NCBI GenBank assembly: GCA_016584495.1
Contig: WAID01000003.1
Location: forward strand, 5,022,001-5,086,000
Reading direction: 5' to 3'
Source: Celoporthe dispersa
Lineage: Eukaryota > Ascomycota > Sordariomycetes > Diaporthales > Cryphonectriaceae
DNA length: 64,000 nucleotides
The notes under the pieces were generated by a model. That model ran no database searches. It was not told the origin of the DNA and was given only the letters and a program-made list of their open reading frames with translations. Positions 1-10,115 of this stretch are shown here, piece by piece; the first letter of the stretch is position 1; every line of letters starts with the position of its first letter. Made by a program: the position numbers and the translations under genes.

Positions 1-268
1 CCCAAGCCCTTGTAAAGCGTGCGACCAATCAAAACGGGAGTGTGGTGATTAGATAAGCGAAAATTCCCACCAGCCCTACTCCAATTTTTCCATTTCGAAA
101 TTGAACCACCCCAGTCCCTGACCGCCTTCACGATTCCCCTCCCCTCTAGCTTTTAATTTTTTTTTCCCTCCCACTTCCGCTTCGAAGGCTCAACCCATTC
201 ATTCCTTTCGACAAACTTCTCTTACCCGGCCATCTCCTCAAAGGACAGTCGACGACACCGAACTCAAG
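1..268 (+). promoter_or_regulatory. Upstream region of RPL7
   Basis: This is noncoding DNA before the L7 start codon. It contains a long pyrimidine/T-rich tract at about 135-180, a common feature of highly expressed fungal genes. I could not assign a specific factor-binding site. The 5' UTR probably lies in the last 60-100 bases. Confidence 0.5.
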
Positions 269-1866
269 ATGCCTGCGACGTATGTCTGATCCTCATGCTG
301 GCACTGGCATCGGGAGCGATGCCAGCTGCCTGGCCCCTATCACCCCACCGCCTGGTTTACGGAGCTTCTCTTTGCAGATTGTCGTGGTCCTCTCCTGCTG
401 GGCAGAGCTTTGCTCTACAACTCCGTAATGGAGTGAGCAAGCGCAGCCAGCTCGATCTTTTCCTGCTGCATCCCCTCCTTCTTCCAGGCTTGAGACAGCC
501 TGCAGATCGAGAGATGATGCGCGGGGTGTTGGGGCCGAAGGTCGTCACAGACTTTCTCCCTTAAAACCATTGCCGCAGAACCGTATCGGCCATCAAGATA
601 TCGTCATTGACTATCTTGTCGACTGGTCGATTGTAATACTGCGAGCAACCTCTCTCGACCTTGACTGGTCGAGGTGTTGTCGGATGAGGGTCAACCGCCT
701 GGTCTTGAGCGGTGTGCTCGCACATGCTCGACCTGCGGCCTCACTGATCAAATCCAAACAACCGAGTTAGCCATGCAGAGAATGTCGCACTGGCAACAGT
801 TCTCCACTGGCGCTCTCCTACATACTTCGGTATGCCGGACTACGTACTAATCTCATCATGACCGTATAGATCCGTTCCTACCAACGACCAGATCCTGGTC
901 CCCGAGACTCTCCTGAAGAAGCGCAAGTCTCAGGAGAAGGCTCGTGCTGAGAAAAGACCGCCGAGGCCGACAAGAAGAAGAAGGTCAGTCAAGAGCACTC
1001 TACCACCCACGCAAGCGAAGTGATGTACAACTGTATCCACGCATCGACTAGACTTCGGTCAATGATGTCCGCGAAATATACTGTCTTTCGGGTCTGATCA
1101 AAGGAGGAGAATTACGGATTGTCAAGCATATGATGTTGGAACTCTTGATGCTAACCTTCCTCCCGTACAGGCCAACAAGGAGAAGCGTGGCGTCATCTTC
1201 AAGCGTGCTGAGAAGTACGTTCAGGAGTACCGCGATGCCGAGCGCGAGAAGGTCCGCCTGGGCCGTGTCGCCAAGCAGACCGGCGAGTTCTACGTCCCCG
1301 AGGAGGCCAAGCTGATCTTCATCATCCGTATCAAGGGGTATGTGCTCTCTGAAACCTGACCCAACCACACTACTGTTGCCTGCATGATCGCTAACAACCG
1401 CTCCAGTATCAACAAGATTGCCCCCAAGCCCCGTAAGATCCTCCAGCTGCTGCGTCTCCTGCAGATCAACAACGGTGTCTTTGTCCGCGTCACCAAGGCC
1501 GTGACCGAGATGATCAAGGTTATTGAGCCTTGGGTCGCCTACGGTTACCCCAACCTGAAGAGCGTCAAGGAGCTCGTCTACAAGCGCGGCTACGGAAAGG
1601 TCAACAAGCAGCGCGTCGCCCTGACCGACAACTCCATCATTGAGGAGAACCTCGGCAAGTACGGCATTGTCTGCATGGAGGATCTCATCCACGAGATCTA
1701 CACCGTCGGCCCCAACTTCAAGCAGGCCTCCAACTTCCTGTGGCCCTTCAAGCTGTCCAACCCCAACGGCGGCTTCCGCCCCCGCAAGTTCAAGCACTTC
1801 ATCGAGGGTGGTGACCTGGGCAACCGCGAGGAGAACATCAACGCCCTCATCCGCCAGATGAACTAA
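269..1866 (+). CDS. RPL7: 60S ribosomal protein L7 (uL30 family)
   Basis: Cytosolic large-subunit ribosomal protein of about 250 residues. Four exons fit: 269-279, 870-983, 1171-1337 and 1407-1866. The tiny first exon encodes MPA plus two bases, and the first intron is about 590 nt, a layout typical of fungal ribosomal protein genes. Recognisable segments are VPETLLKKRKSQEKAR near the N-terminus, VIFKRAEKYVQEYR, and the conserved stretches KPRKILQLLRLLQINNGVF and NKQRVALTDNSIIEENLG, ending in NALIRQMN. All introns are GT-AG. Exon 2 is one base short: around the A run at 952-955 the frame must gain a base to reach the phase that exon 3 requires, so the sequence as given would not encode L7. 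This looks like a homopolymer deletion in the assembly. Identity is certain; the frameshift is seen, its cause is inferred. Confidence 0.96.
1015..1102 (+). ncRNA. Box C/D snoRNA candidate, snR39b-like, in RPL7 intron 2
   Basis: The second intron of RPL7 (984-1170) holds a box C-like GTGATGT at 1020-1026, a second copy ATGATGT at 1062-1068 (possible C'), and box D CTGA at 1094-1097. The ten bases directly before box D (1084-1093, TCTTTCGGGT) are an exact complement of ACCCGAAAGA, a universally conserved segment of large-subunit rRNA. With wobble pairs the duplex can extend to about 15 bp upstream. The fifth base before box D pairs with the G of that segment, corresponding to G805 of yeast 25S rRNA, the target of snR39b. 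In yeast the related snR39 and snR59 (A807) lie in introns of the two RPL7 genes, so the host matches. Weak points are a last base of box C that departs from consensus and a poor terminal stem. Exact ends are estimated. Confidence 0.65.
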
Positions 1867-2485
1867 GGAAGCGGGCGATTAGTGCTGCTTTTCGAATGGT
1901 CTTTGTGAACTTGGGAAGGGAACGGACGGTACTTGGCATGGATGCACGGCGTTAAATTGAGAAAAAAGTCTGCTTGCTTTCCTTGAGGCTTTAATTTCCA
2001 CCCTCTCTGTCCATGTACCCTCGTGTGACTGGTCACCGTTTTCTTTACTACAAAACACTCGCGGCATTCAAGATTGAGGTCTGAATACCAACAGCGTCTT
2101 CACTGCCCCACACTCATTTGTAATCTCGTCCAATACTCTTCGTCGCCATACACAAATGGTATTCTCTTTGTGCAGTCCATACAACGGCTCATGACATGTG
2201 AATAAGACCTTGAAAATTAAAAAGTAAGAAGCAGGCTGGGTATACCATCACCGTCGGGACGCTACTCCCCAGGGAGACCGCCTCAAAAGATCGCTGTCGT
2301 CACAAGAGTCCCAGAAGATCTTTGTCTAGAGTCCGGTGGAAGACGCCTTCGGCTAACAGATTCTACCTGTTATGTACCGCCAGAGTCTTTTGCCACCACC
2401 GGATATGTCCTTGTCCCACAACCTCTCTCCCTGCACCCTGAACCGGATGAGCCAACCCCTTAGTCTCCGCCATGACTTGAACCAA
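1867..2485. other. Convergent intergenic region, RPL7/ISA2
   Basis: This holds the 3' UTRs of two convergent genes. I see no ORF with protein-like composition and no RNA gene. Confidence 0.6.
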
Positions 2486-3379
2486 CTACAGCCCCTTGAT
2501 ATCGAACGAGCTCCCACAGCCGCAGTTTGACGTCGCGGCCGGGTTATCCACGATCTTAAACTGCGACCCGATCAGCTCCATGGTGTAGTCGACCTTGCTC
2601 CCCTTCAGCAGCTCCAGCGACGGCTGGTCGAGTATGATCTTGGGCGCGGACAGGTCCACCTCCGCCGAGGGGCTCTCCTCCTTAGAATGGGTGAAGATGG
2701 TATCGTCCTCCCTGATCTCGCCCGAGCTGGCACCCTCGCCTGGGTGCTCGGCTGGCTCGGCGGCGGCGGGTTGGGGTGGTAGGGCGGACGGGAGGGTGAC
2801 GAGGGACATGAGGTACTGGAAGCCGTGGCAGCCGCCGGATTCGACCTGGATGCGAAGGGCTAGGTGGGGGTTGTCGTCCTTCTTCATGATGTCGGAGAGA
2901 CGCTGTAGACGGGGGAGCAGGTGAGGTTAGCGAAAGGAGGCGATTCTTTGAGAGAGAGAGAGGGAGGGAGAGAGAGATGCTGAGAAGGGGAAAAGGGGGT
3001 CCAGGCGAACCTTGGCTGCCCTAGGTGTTATTTCCAGCTTCATCTCGTTCCCGTCCTCATCTGTCTGGGGGTTGTAGGCAGCCTGGGTGAATGTCCTGGT
3101 GGAGCGGTATAAGGGGCCAGGCCGTAATGCTGGCAGTGCCCTCGATCCATACAGGTTACCTCGTGATGCCCTCCATGACACCCTTGCGGCGGCGCGCTGA
3201 AGCCTGCCTGCTCCTGTCTTTGGGGCGCTACCGCCGCTCCGGAGGGCTCTCTTGGAGGTAGTGGCCACAGCAGCCCGGCCCCGAGGCAGCAGGAAGTCAA
3301 GCACAGGTGGTGTGGCGCATCTGGATGGTGCGAGCTGCACGAACAGCCTTGCCGCCGAGACTGGGCCTGCGCAGTTCAT
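2486..3379 (-). CDS. ISA2: Iron-sulfur cluster assembly protein Isa2, mitochondrial
   Basis: A-type (HesB/IscA) scaffold that works with Isa1 in mitochondrial [4Fe-4S] cluster maturation. Two exons: 3011-3379 and 2486-2902, joined in phase 0 across an intron with GT-AG ends, giving about 261 residues. The conserved core starts with EITPRAAKRLSDI, contains the first ligand cysteine in SGGCHGFQY, and ends with the paired cysteines in NCGCGSSFDIKGL. The first 100 or so residues are rich in Arg, Ala and Ser with few acidic residues, as expected of a mitochondrial presequence. I chose the start MNCAGP because further upstream the frame reads low-quality sequence. There is a Pro/Glu-rich insertion of about 40 residues after the first cysteine, which is common in fungal Isa2 proteins. 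The gene converges with RPL7. Confidence 0.9.
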
Positions 3380-4465
3380 TGGGGCGACGTTGGCAGAGAA
3401 AGTGAACGAATGAGTGTGGAGGAGAAAGGGAAGAAAAAATGTAGTCACTTTTTTCTTTTGGTATTGACTACAACGTATATCGTCGCTGTCGTCTGTGGCC
3501 AAAATCCAAACTTGCTGGTTGCTGACAAAAAATTTCGGGATTCGCAGAGTGATGTCAATTGTCAGCGCGCCGCAGTTCGGCCCGGGTGCTGTAATGTGCT
3601 CTGCTGCTGCTGTGGGGGGCCAGTCCTGAAGCGGAGGCCAGGGGGTGGATTAGGCAGGCCATGACCAACCAGAGGGCTCTCACTGGTCGCGATGCGTTTC
3701 CTTGCCTCACACGACTGCCAAGGGTAAACCTCGGTCTTTCTCTTTTTAAGTTCAGCCCAAGCTTCATCTCAACAGCAACTGTGTGCTATATAGTACAGAG
3801 TTATCGAAGAAGAAACATACGTCCGCGTCTACACCTCCACGGAAGCCAAGGCAATCTTGTGACGGTGACGAGGCATGTGCGACTCCAAGGCGGATGTTAG
3901 CCGAACCCAACGGGAGAAAGTTTCCCCCTCAGCCCTCAAGGAACCCGATGCACATCTGCAGCCTGAAGGGGGCATTTCCATCTCATGGTCACCATACTAT
4001 GCTGAAGCACACACTCTACCTTTACCGTCAGATTGACTGCTTACTGCTCCTGGTGGCCCGAGATCCGACAGCTGGCCCGTGGGTCTCAAAAACCCAGGCT
4101 CACAGGCCGGGCCATCGATGCATCTGCCCTGCATAAAAGTGACACATCTGATCGTGGTCTTTTGCCACCCAGCAGAGGCTGTCCTGGGTTCTCTCGCCTG
4201 AAGTTTAAAATTGAATTCGTCCGTATAAGCGCTGACACGAACAAGCTGGGCTCTGGAGGGTTTCTGCCAAGCAGACCCCTCGACGCCTAATACCAAAGCC
4301 AACCAACCATCTCCAGGTTGCGAGATGCTTTCGACCAGAAGCTGTGCCAGACAGCGATTCCTGAGCCTCGTCACATTCGGCAGTCATTTCTGCTTACCGT
4401 TTCCACAAGGCCCTGGAGCGTGCCGAAGGAGAATGTGGTACCACAGTACTTGGAAGTTTTGGGGT

Positions 4466-4500
<35 letters not shown>

Positions 4501-5072
4501 CGATTTCTCCGCAGCGCGGCTCCAAGTCTCGCCTTAGCCTTCCCCAGGATCAACCGGAAGACCCTCGGCAGATACTTGGTTGGCCGACAGTCTATTCTGG
4601 GCTGCCTGGATAGGGATCCACGAAAAGCGTCTCGCAGGTTCGTCACGGGAGCAGAGATGACCAGCTGTCTGTGTGTTCCAAGATGACGAGGACCGGGTGT
4701 CAACCCAGCAACCCCCCCCCCAGACGCTCTCTCTCTCGTCGAGGGGGTGGGCCCCCTTCCGTGTATTGTCCCCTGGGATTACTACGCCTTGACAAAGACG
4801 ATGCCATTCTATCCTTGGTGGGAGGATTAATCCGATGCTGCCGGTCCTGGGGAAAAGGTGCTGCCTCATAAGAGGATCCAAGGGGGGGATGAATCTCCTA
4901 AATATTGAGCCTGTGCCTCAGACCGTCACGCCTCCTGGTGACTTACTTGCTATCTAGAGACACTACAGCACATTCTTCGTCCAAACAGGCGTGTGAGGTT
5001 TCCCACCCCAGCACACTAGGCTCAACACCTGTGTCGCTCTTCTCAAGGCTGAAGGACACACACCATATCAAC
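3380..5072. other. Divergent intergenic region, ISA2/P450
   Basis: About 1.7 kb between divergently transcribed genes, so it should contain both promoters. It includes a (CT)n tract at 4471-4498. The open frames here have no recognisable domain and biased, repeat-derived composition; I do not call any of them. Confidence 0.6.
4471..4498. repeat. (CT)n microsatellite
   Basis: Fourteen uninterrupted CT units, about 580 bp upstream of the P450 start codon. It is a likely site of length variation between strains. Confidence 0.95.
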
Positions 5073-6838
5073 ATGGCAGTGCCGGTAGACAGACCTGGGA
5101 CCCAGGACGGGACCATCTCTCCCACCAGGGCATTCATCAACAGCATCCTGCCTCTCCTCCTCCGCTGGTGGTGGGCGCTTATCCCAGCTGCCGTCGTCCT
5201 CAGGGCTGTCTACAGGAAGTACGCCTCACCCCTGCGCAGGTACCCAGGGCCATGGCTGGCCTCCTACACGAGGCTCTGGAAGGTCATCTCCACGGCCTCC
5301 ACGCGCACCCATCACGATCACATCGACATCCACCGCAGGTACGGGCCCGTGGTCCGCATCGCTCCAGGCGAGGTGTCCATCTCCTCTCCCGAGGCTGCCA
5401 GGACCCTCTTGTCCGCAGGCAAGCGCTTCTACAAGACCAGGTTCTACGGCGTGTTCCCGCCGCCCGAGAACCCAGACATCTTCACCGAGTACCGCGAGGA
5501 CGTCCACGCGCAGAAGAAGAAGGTCGCCAACGTCCCCTACAGCATGGCCGCGATGCAGCAGCTGTCCCCCTTCATCGACGACACCATCGAGGTGCTCATG
5601 CGCACCATGGACGCCATGGCCTCGGGCCAGGGGTCGGCGTCCGACCCGGCGCGGCCCGTCGTCGACCTGGGCAACTGGCTGCACTGGTTCGCCTTCGACG
5701 TGCTCGGCGAGGTGGCCTTCAGCCGCAGCTTCGGCTTCCTGGAGCAGGGCAGGGATGTCGACGGGGCCATCCACACCATTGACGAGATGCAGAGGTACAA
5801 CGGCATCGTGGGCCAGGTACCGTTCATGGACCACCTCGGGCGGAGGAACCCGCTGCGGAGGCTGATCCCGACCATGGATACCAAGAACGCGCTGATCACG
5901 CGCATGGCGCTGGAGGAGCTGGAGCGGAGGAAGCCCTTCGACAAGGAGAGCGAGGGCAAGTGGAGGGGCGGCGATGGGAGGCAGGACCTGCTGGCCAGCC
6001 TGATCAAGGGCCACCTGAAGGACCCCCAGCGTTTTGGCGAGGGCGATGTCTTTGCCGTTGCTCATGGTGCCATGTAAGTCGGCCCGCCCACCGGTCGTGT
6101 GATTTCTGGCCCCGCTGACAGGTCCCCCCCCCTCCCTTTTACAAGCTTCGCCGGCTCCGACTCCACCGCCTCGACCATGCAGTCCTTCTTCTGGCACGTC
6201 CTCTCCGACCGCCGCGTCTATGCCCAGATCCAGCATGAGATGAGACAGGCCGTCGCGGACGGCACCATCCCGGCCGGCGGCAACATCTCGTGGAACGAGG
6301 CCCAGAACCTCCCTTACTTCCAGGCCTGCCTCAAGGAGGCCATGCGCGTGCGGCCCGCCGTCGGGCTCAACATCACGCGCGTTGTCCCGCCCGAGGGCGC
6401 CGAGCTCGACGGCCACTTCTTTCCCGGTGGCGTCACGGTCGCCGTGAACGGGTGGGTGCTCCACCGGGACCGTGCTACGTTCGGGGAGGACGCGGATCTC
6501 TTCAGGCCGGAGAGGTGGCTGGGTGATGCGGAGGCTGCGAAGAGGATGGAGAGGTATATGTTCCAGGTAAGCCGGCAACATGTCCCAAGCCCAGAGAAAG
6601 TGAAGAGGTAAAAAGAAATATGAGAAGAGTGACAGTTCTGACACACATGCAGTTTGGCGGCGGCAGTCATCTCTGCATCGGTCGCAACTTGGCCCTGCTC
6701 GAGATCAACAAGGTCTGCCCGCGGCTGCTGCGCGATTTTGACTTTGAGCTGCTTCACCCGGGTCGGGAGCTCGAAGCCCACGCCACGTTCTTTGTGGTGC
6801 AGTCGGGTCTGGAGGTCTACATCTCGAAGAAGCAGTAG
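5073..6838 (+). CDS. Cytochrome P450, pisatin demethylase-like
   Basis: Haem-thiolate monooxygenase of about 535 residues, ER-anchored. Three exons: 5073-6073, 6146-6566 and 6653-6838, with consistent phases and no frame breaks. An N-terminal membrane anchor (LPLLLRWWWALIPAAVVL) is followed by the Pro-rich hinge RRYPGPW. The I-helix oxygen-binding motif AGSDSTAS lies just after intron 1. The K-helix ExxR is KEAMR, the PERF-like motif is FRPERW, and the haem loop is FGGGSHLCIG. The region around FPPPENPDIFTEYRE resembles the pisatin demethylase-like fungal clans, which act on aromatic or phenolic compounds, but the substrate cannot be read from the sequence. The start is the methionine followed by AVPVDRPG, directly before the anchor; the frame stays open 56 codons further upstream but there it is not membrane-like. 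No tailoring genes or backbone synthase are nearby, so a metabolic cluster is not supported. Confidence 0.92.
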
Positions 6839-7311
6839 AACTGAGGAACACAGGCCCAAGGGATAAATGGATACAGTCACTGCTAGATGCAGTTTCGACA
6901 GAGGTCAGGCCTGGTGGAGAGAGGGAGGGAGTGTGGGTGTCCCCTGGCAAATAGATTAATTTGTAACATGATCAACGTAGCTTGTCGTTTTCGACCAAAG
7001 ATTTCACCCTCCGTGTTGGCTCAAACAAAGTCCCTCGCCATTGCGAATACACACTACGCACAGCTCGTCACAAGACTCCAGTGCCTCTCATATGCTAAGA
7101 AGAGTAGCCATATTTGCATCACTTATTAGTGCTGGGCCATGCTACTTCCCGATCTATCTGGTTTCAAAAATTTTTAGGTGCAGGGGCGTCTCCCACCCGA
7201 GCAAGAATTAGATAAGTTTTTTACACCGAATTTTACAAATATGAACGGGCTCAGAGCCCTCCTAAAAAAAAAATATAGGAGGCCTCTTTGCCCTTACCCT
7301 TCTCAACCACT
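6839..7311. other. Convergent intergenic region
   Basis: 3' regions of the P450 and the PAN-module gene. It is A/T-richer than the flanks, with several possible polyadenylation stretches. I see no gene here. Confidence 0.6.
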
Positions 7312-10115
7312 TTAGAAGGGCTGGGCATAACAACCATAGGCCGAACCACCCGCCAACATGTACAGGCAAACAGGCGCGCCTCCAGTGGCACAGGCAGATC
7401 CCGAGATACAGCCCCAGCCGGCGCCGTGGGCGGTCGTGCAGTCCGAGTTGGATGTGCACGAGTCGGCGTTGTTGCAGGAACCGCACAAGTTGCAGTAGGC
7501 GTTGCCGTCGACGTCCTGGGCACAGGTGGAGTAGGGGTAGGTGGAGTTGCAGCCCACGTAGGGGGTCACGATGTTGCTCACGTTGTAGGCGTTGTAGCCG
7601 GTACCACACTGAAAGAATCTGGTGTTAGTGACACGTCGTACGGAGGGATCAAAGTCTCAAAACTTACAAATTCAAACAGACCCGTGGCGGTGGGCGTCGC
7701 GCTGGTCGACGTCGACGTCGACGAGGCCGTGGTGGATGTGGTGCTGCTGACGGGGCACGAGCCGCCGGCATCGTAGAAGGTGTAGGGAGATGTCGAGTCG
7801 GCAATGTCACCACTAGACTCGACCGAGGTGCTGTACAGGATACACACGGACAGGGGAGTCGGCATACGCGAAGCTCAGGCAGGCGGCGTTGGCCGAGCAC
7901 ATGTTGTCGCAGGCGCCCCAGGTGGTGACGCTGGAGTAGTAGCCAATGTCGGCACCAGAGCCATAGCCTGAGAAGCCAGTGCAGGTGGGCGTGGGCAGGG
8001 TGGTCGAGGTGGACGTAATAGTCGAGGCCGTGGTTGATGTGCTCGAGGTGTAGGGGCACAAGCCGCCGGCGTCGTAGAAGGTGTTGCCGCTGTTGGCGTC
8101 CGCGACGTCGCCGCTGTTCTCCACGGTGGTGCCGTACAGGATACAGGCAGGCGTCGACGTCAGGGAGAAGCTCAGACAGGCCGAGTTGGCATTGCACAGG
8201 GCCAGGCATCCGGCGTAGGTGGCCGAGGTGGCATCGGCGTAGTAGCCAATGTTGGAGCCGGTATCCCAGCCGACCCAGCCGCAGCTCGGCTGGACCACAG
8301 AGGTGGACGTGGCCGTGGAGCTGGCAGAGGTCGACGTGACGAGCGTGGTGATCGAGGATGGGGTTGTGAAGGAGCTAGAGGCATCAGTGCTGCTGCTGGA
8401 TGAGGCATCCGAAGTGCTAGATGAGAAATCCGAGGTGCTCGAGGAGATATCCGAGGTGCTGGATGAGAAGTCGGAGGTGCTAGAGGCCGAAGAGCTGAAA
8501 GATGAGGTGCTAGAAGCCAGGTCGGAGGTGCTGGAGGAGAAATCCGAAGAAGTTGTCGACGACGACGAGATATCCGAGGTGCTAGACGAGACATCTGAAG
8601 AGCTAGAGGCAGATGAGCTATAAGACGACGATGTGCTGGAGGCCACATCGGAGGTGCTCGATGAGGCATCCGAAGTGCTAGACGAAGCATCCGAGGTGCT
8701 AGACGCCGATGAGCTGAAGGACGAGGAGGATGAGGTGCTCGACGCCAGATCCGACGTGCTGGACGAGAGGTCCGAGGAGCTGGAAGCGGATGAGCTCAGA
8801 GACGACGAGGTGCTGGAAGGCAGATCCGAAGAAGTGCTGGACGAGAAATCCGTGGAGCTGGAGGCAGACGAGCTCGGAGTGCTGGACGGCAGGTCGGAAG
8901 AGCTGGAAGCAGACGAGGTAGACTGCTCAGCAGATGAAGAGCTAGACGCCGTAGACTGGACGGACGCAGAAGAGGTTGACGAGGCATCCTGGCTGCTGCT
9001 GCTGCTGCTGCTCTGCGCCTCGGAGCTCGCAGGCGCCGTGGAGCTGGAGGGCGACGCGGTAGAGAGCGAGGAAGACTGGACCACCGCCGAAGAAGACGAC
9101 GATGGGGCTTCACTTGAAGAAGACGAAGGAGATGCAGTAGACGACTGCTGCTGACTGCTGCTTGCCGCAGAAGATGACACGGAAGCAGTGGAGGAAGGCG
9201 CAACTGAGGAAGAGGAGACGATAGGAGAGGCTGAAGAGGAAGTGGAGGCTTTGCTAGTCGACGACGAAACTGTCGAGGACTGGACGAGGCTCGAAGAAGG
9301 AGTGGTCGTCGGGGCCTTGGAGGTAGAGGAAGTCGTCGAACTCTTGATAGTAGAGGAAGTCGTGGACGTCTTCGAGGAGGAAGAGGTGGTGGAAGTCTTA
9401 GCAGAAGACGTAGTTGTGGTCTTGGAAGAAGAAGTTGTTGAAGTCTTGGGAGAAGTGGTGGTCGTTTTGGAAGTAGTGGAAGTCTTGGAAGAAGAAGTAG
9501 TAGAAGTTTTGGGAGAAGTAGTAGAAGTCTTGGAAGTAGAAGAGGTCTTGGAAGTAGAAGATGTCTTGGAAGTAGAAGACGTCTTGGAAGTAGAAGACGT
9601 CTTGGAAGTAGAGGAGGTTTTAGAAGTAGAGGAGGTTTTAGAAGTAGAAGAGGTCTTGGAAGTGCTGGAAGGAGTGCTGCTCGTCTTTGAGCTCGAGGAC
9701 GTCTTGCTGCTGCTGCTGGTCGTCTTGGACGTGACGGTCTCCGTCGTGTACGCACGAGTTACCGTGGAGACGGGCACAGTCGTCGTGACGGTAATCGTCG
9801 TGGCCTTGACACAGGCATTGTGGAAGGACGACACGCACGACGTGGTGGTGTGCTTTGAGGTCGAGTCTGCGGAGGGGTCAGCGGTCAGCACCGGAGGCTC
9901 TCGATCTTCACTGCTCCGCCCATGAGGGATGGCTACTTACAGACTGTGGAGGTCGTGTACAGAGTAGTGAGGGTCGGGGCGGTCGTGATCTTGGTCGACG
10001 TCGACGAGGTCTTCGTCGACGAGGTCGTCGTCGTCGTCGAGGCTTTGGTGGCCCGCGCGTTGACGTAGACCTCAACGGCACTCGTCAGAGCGGTGAGGAA
10101 CTGACCGATTTGCAT
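7312..10115 (-). CDS. Ser/Thr-rich surface protein with two PAN/Apple-like modules
   Basis: About 889 residues if one extra base is ignored. Three exons: 9941-10115, 7668-9866 and 7312-7608. Order: a short N-terminal part; a Thr/Ser-rich stretch with an 18-nt tandem repeat (TSSTSK units); a Ser-dominated stalk of some 300 residues that would be heavily O-glycosylated; two Cys-containing modules of about 70 residues sharing GSxIGYY, CxxxCxxxxxCLSF, CILY and TFYDAGG; and a separate C-terminal Cys-rich domain with about 16 cysteines. The paired modules resemble the PAN/Apple-like repeats of fungal cell-surface proteins, so a wall-associated or adhesive role is inferred. Two oddities stand out: the N-terminus (MQIGQFLTALTSAVEVY) is not a convincing signal peptide, and near 7840-7860 the second module shifts frame by one extra base. 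No GPI-attachment tail is visible, since the C-terminus ends YGCYAQPF. Confidence 0.75.
9530..9665 (-). repeat. 18-nt coding tandem repeat (TSSTSK)
   Basis: Six to eight near-identical 18-base units inside the PAN-module gene, each encoding TSSTSK. The units stay in frame, so copy-number change would alter stalk length without breaking the protein. Confidence 0.85.

Noticed and set aside
1048..1797. Antisense frame over RPL7
   Set aside because: A shadow; the plus strand is clearly L7.
5226..6644. A 472-codon open frame antisense to the first P450
   Set aside because: It crosses both introns of a well-supported P450 and has no recognisable motifs.
8249..9925. Plus-strand Glu/Val/Leu-rich frames opposite the Ser/Thr stalk
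   Set aside because: They are reverse complements of Ser/Thr repeat codons and not independent genes.
5073..10115. A secondary-metabolite cluster around the first P450
   Set aside because: No polyketide, peptide or terpene synthase, transporter or cluster regulator is adjacent; neighbours are housekeeping or wall genes.
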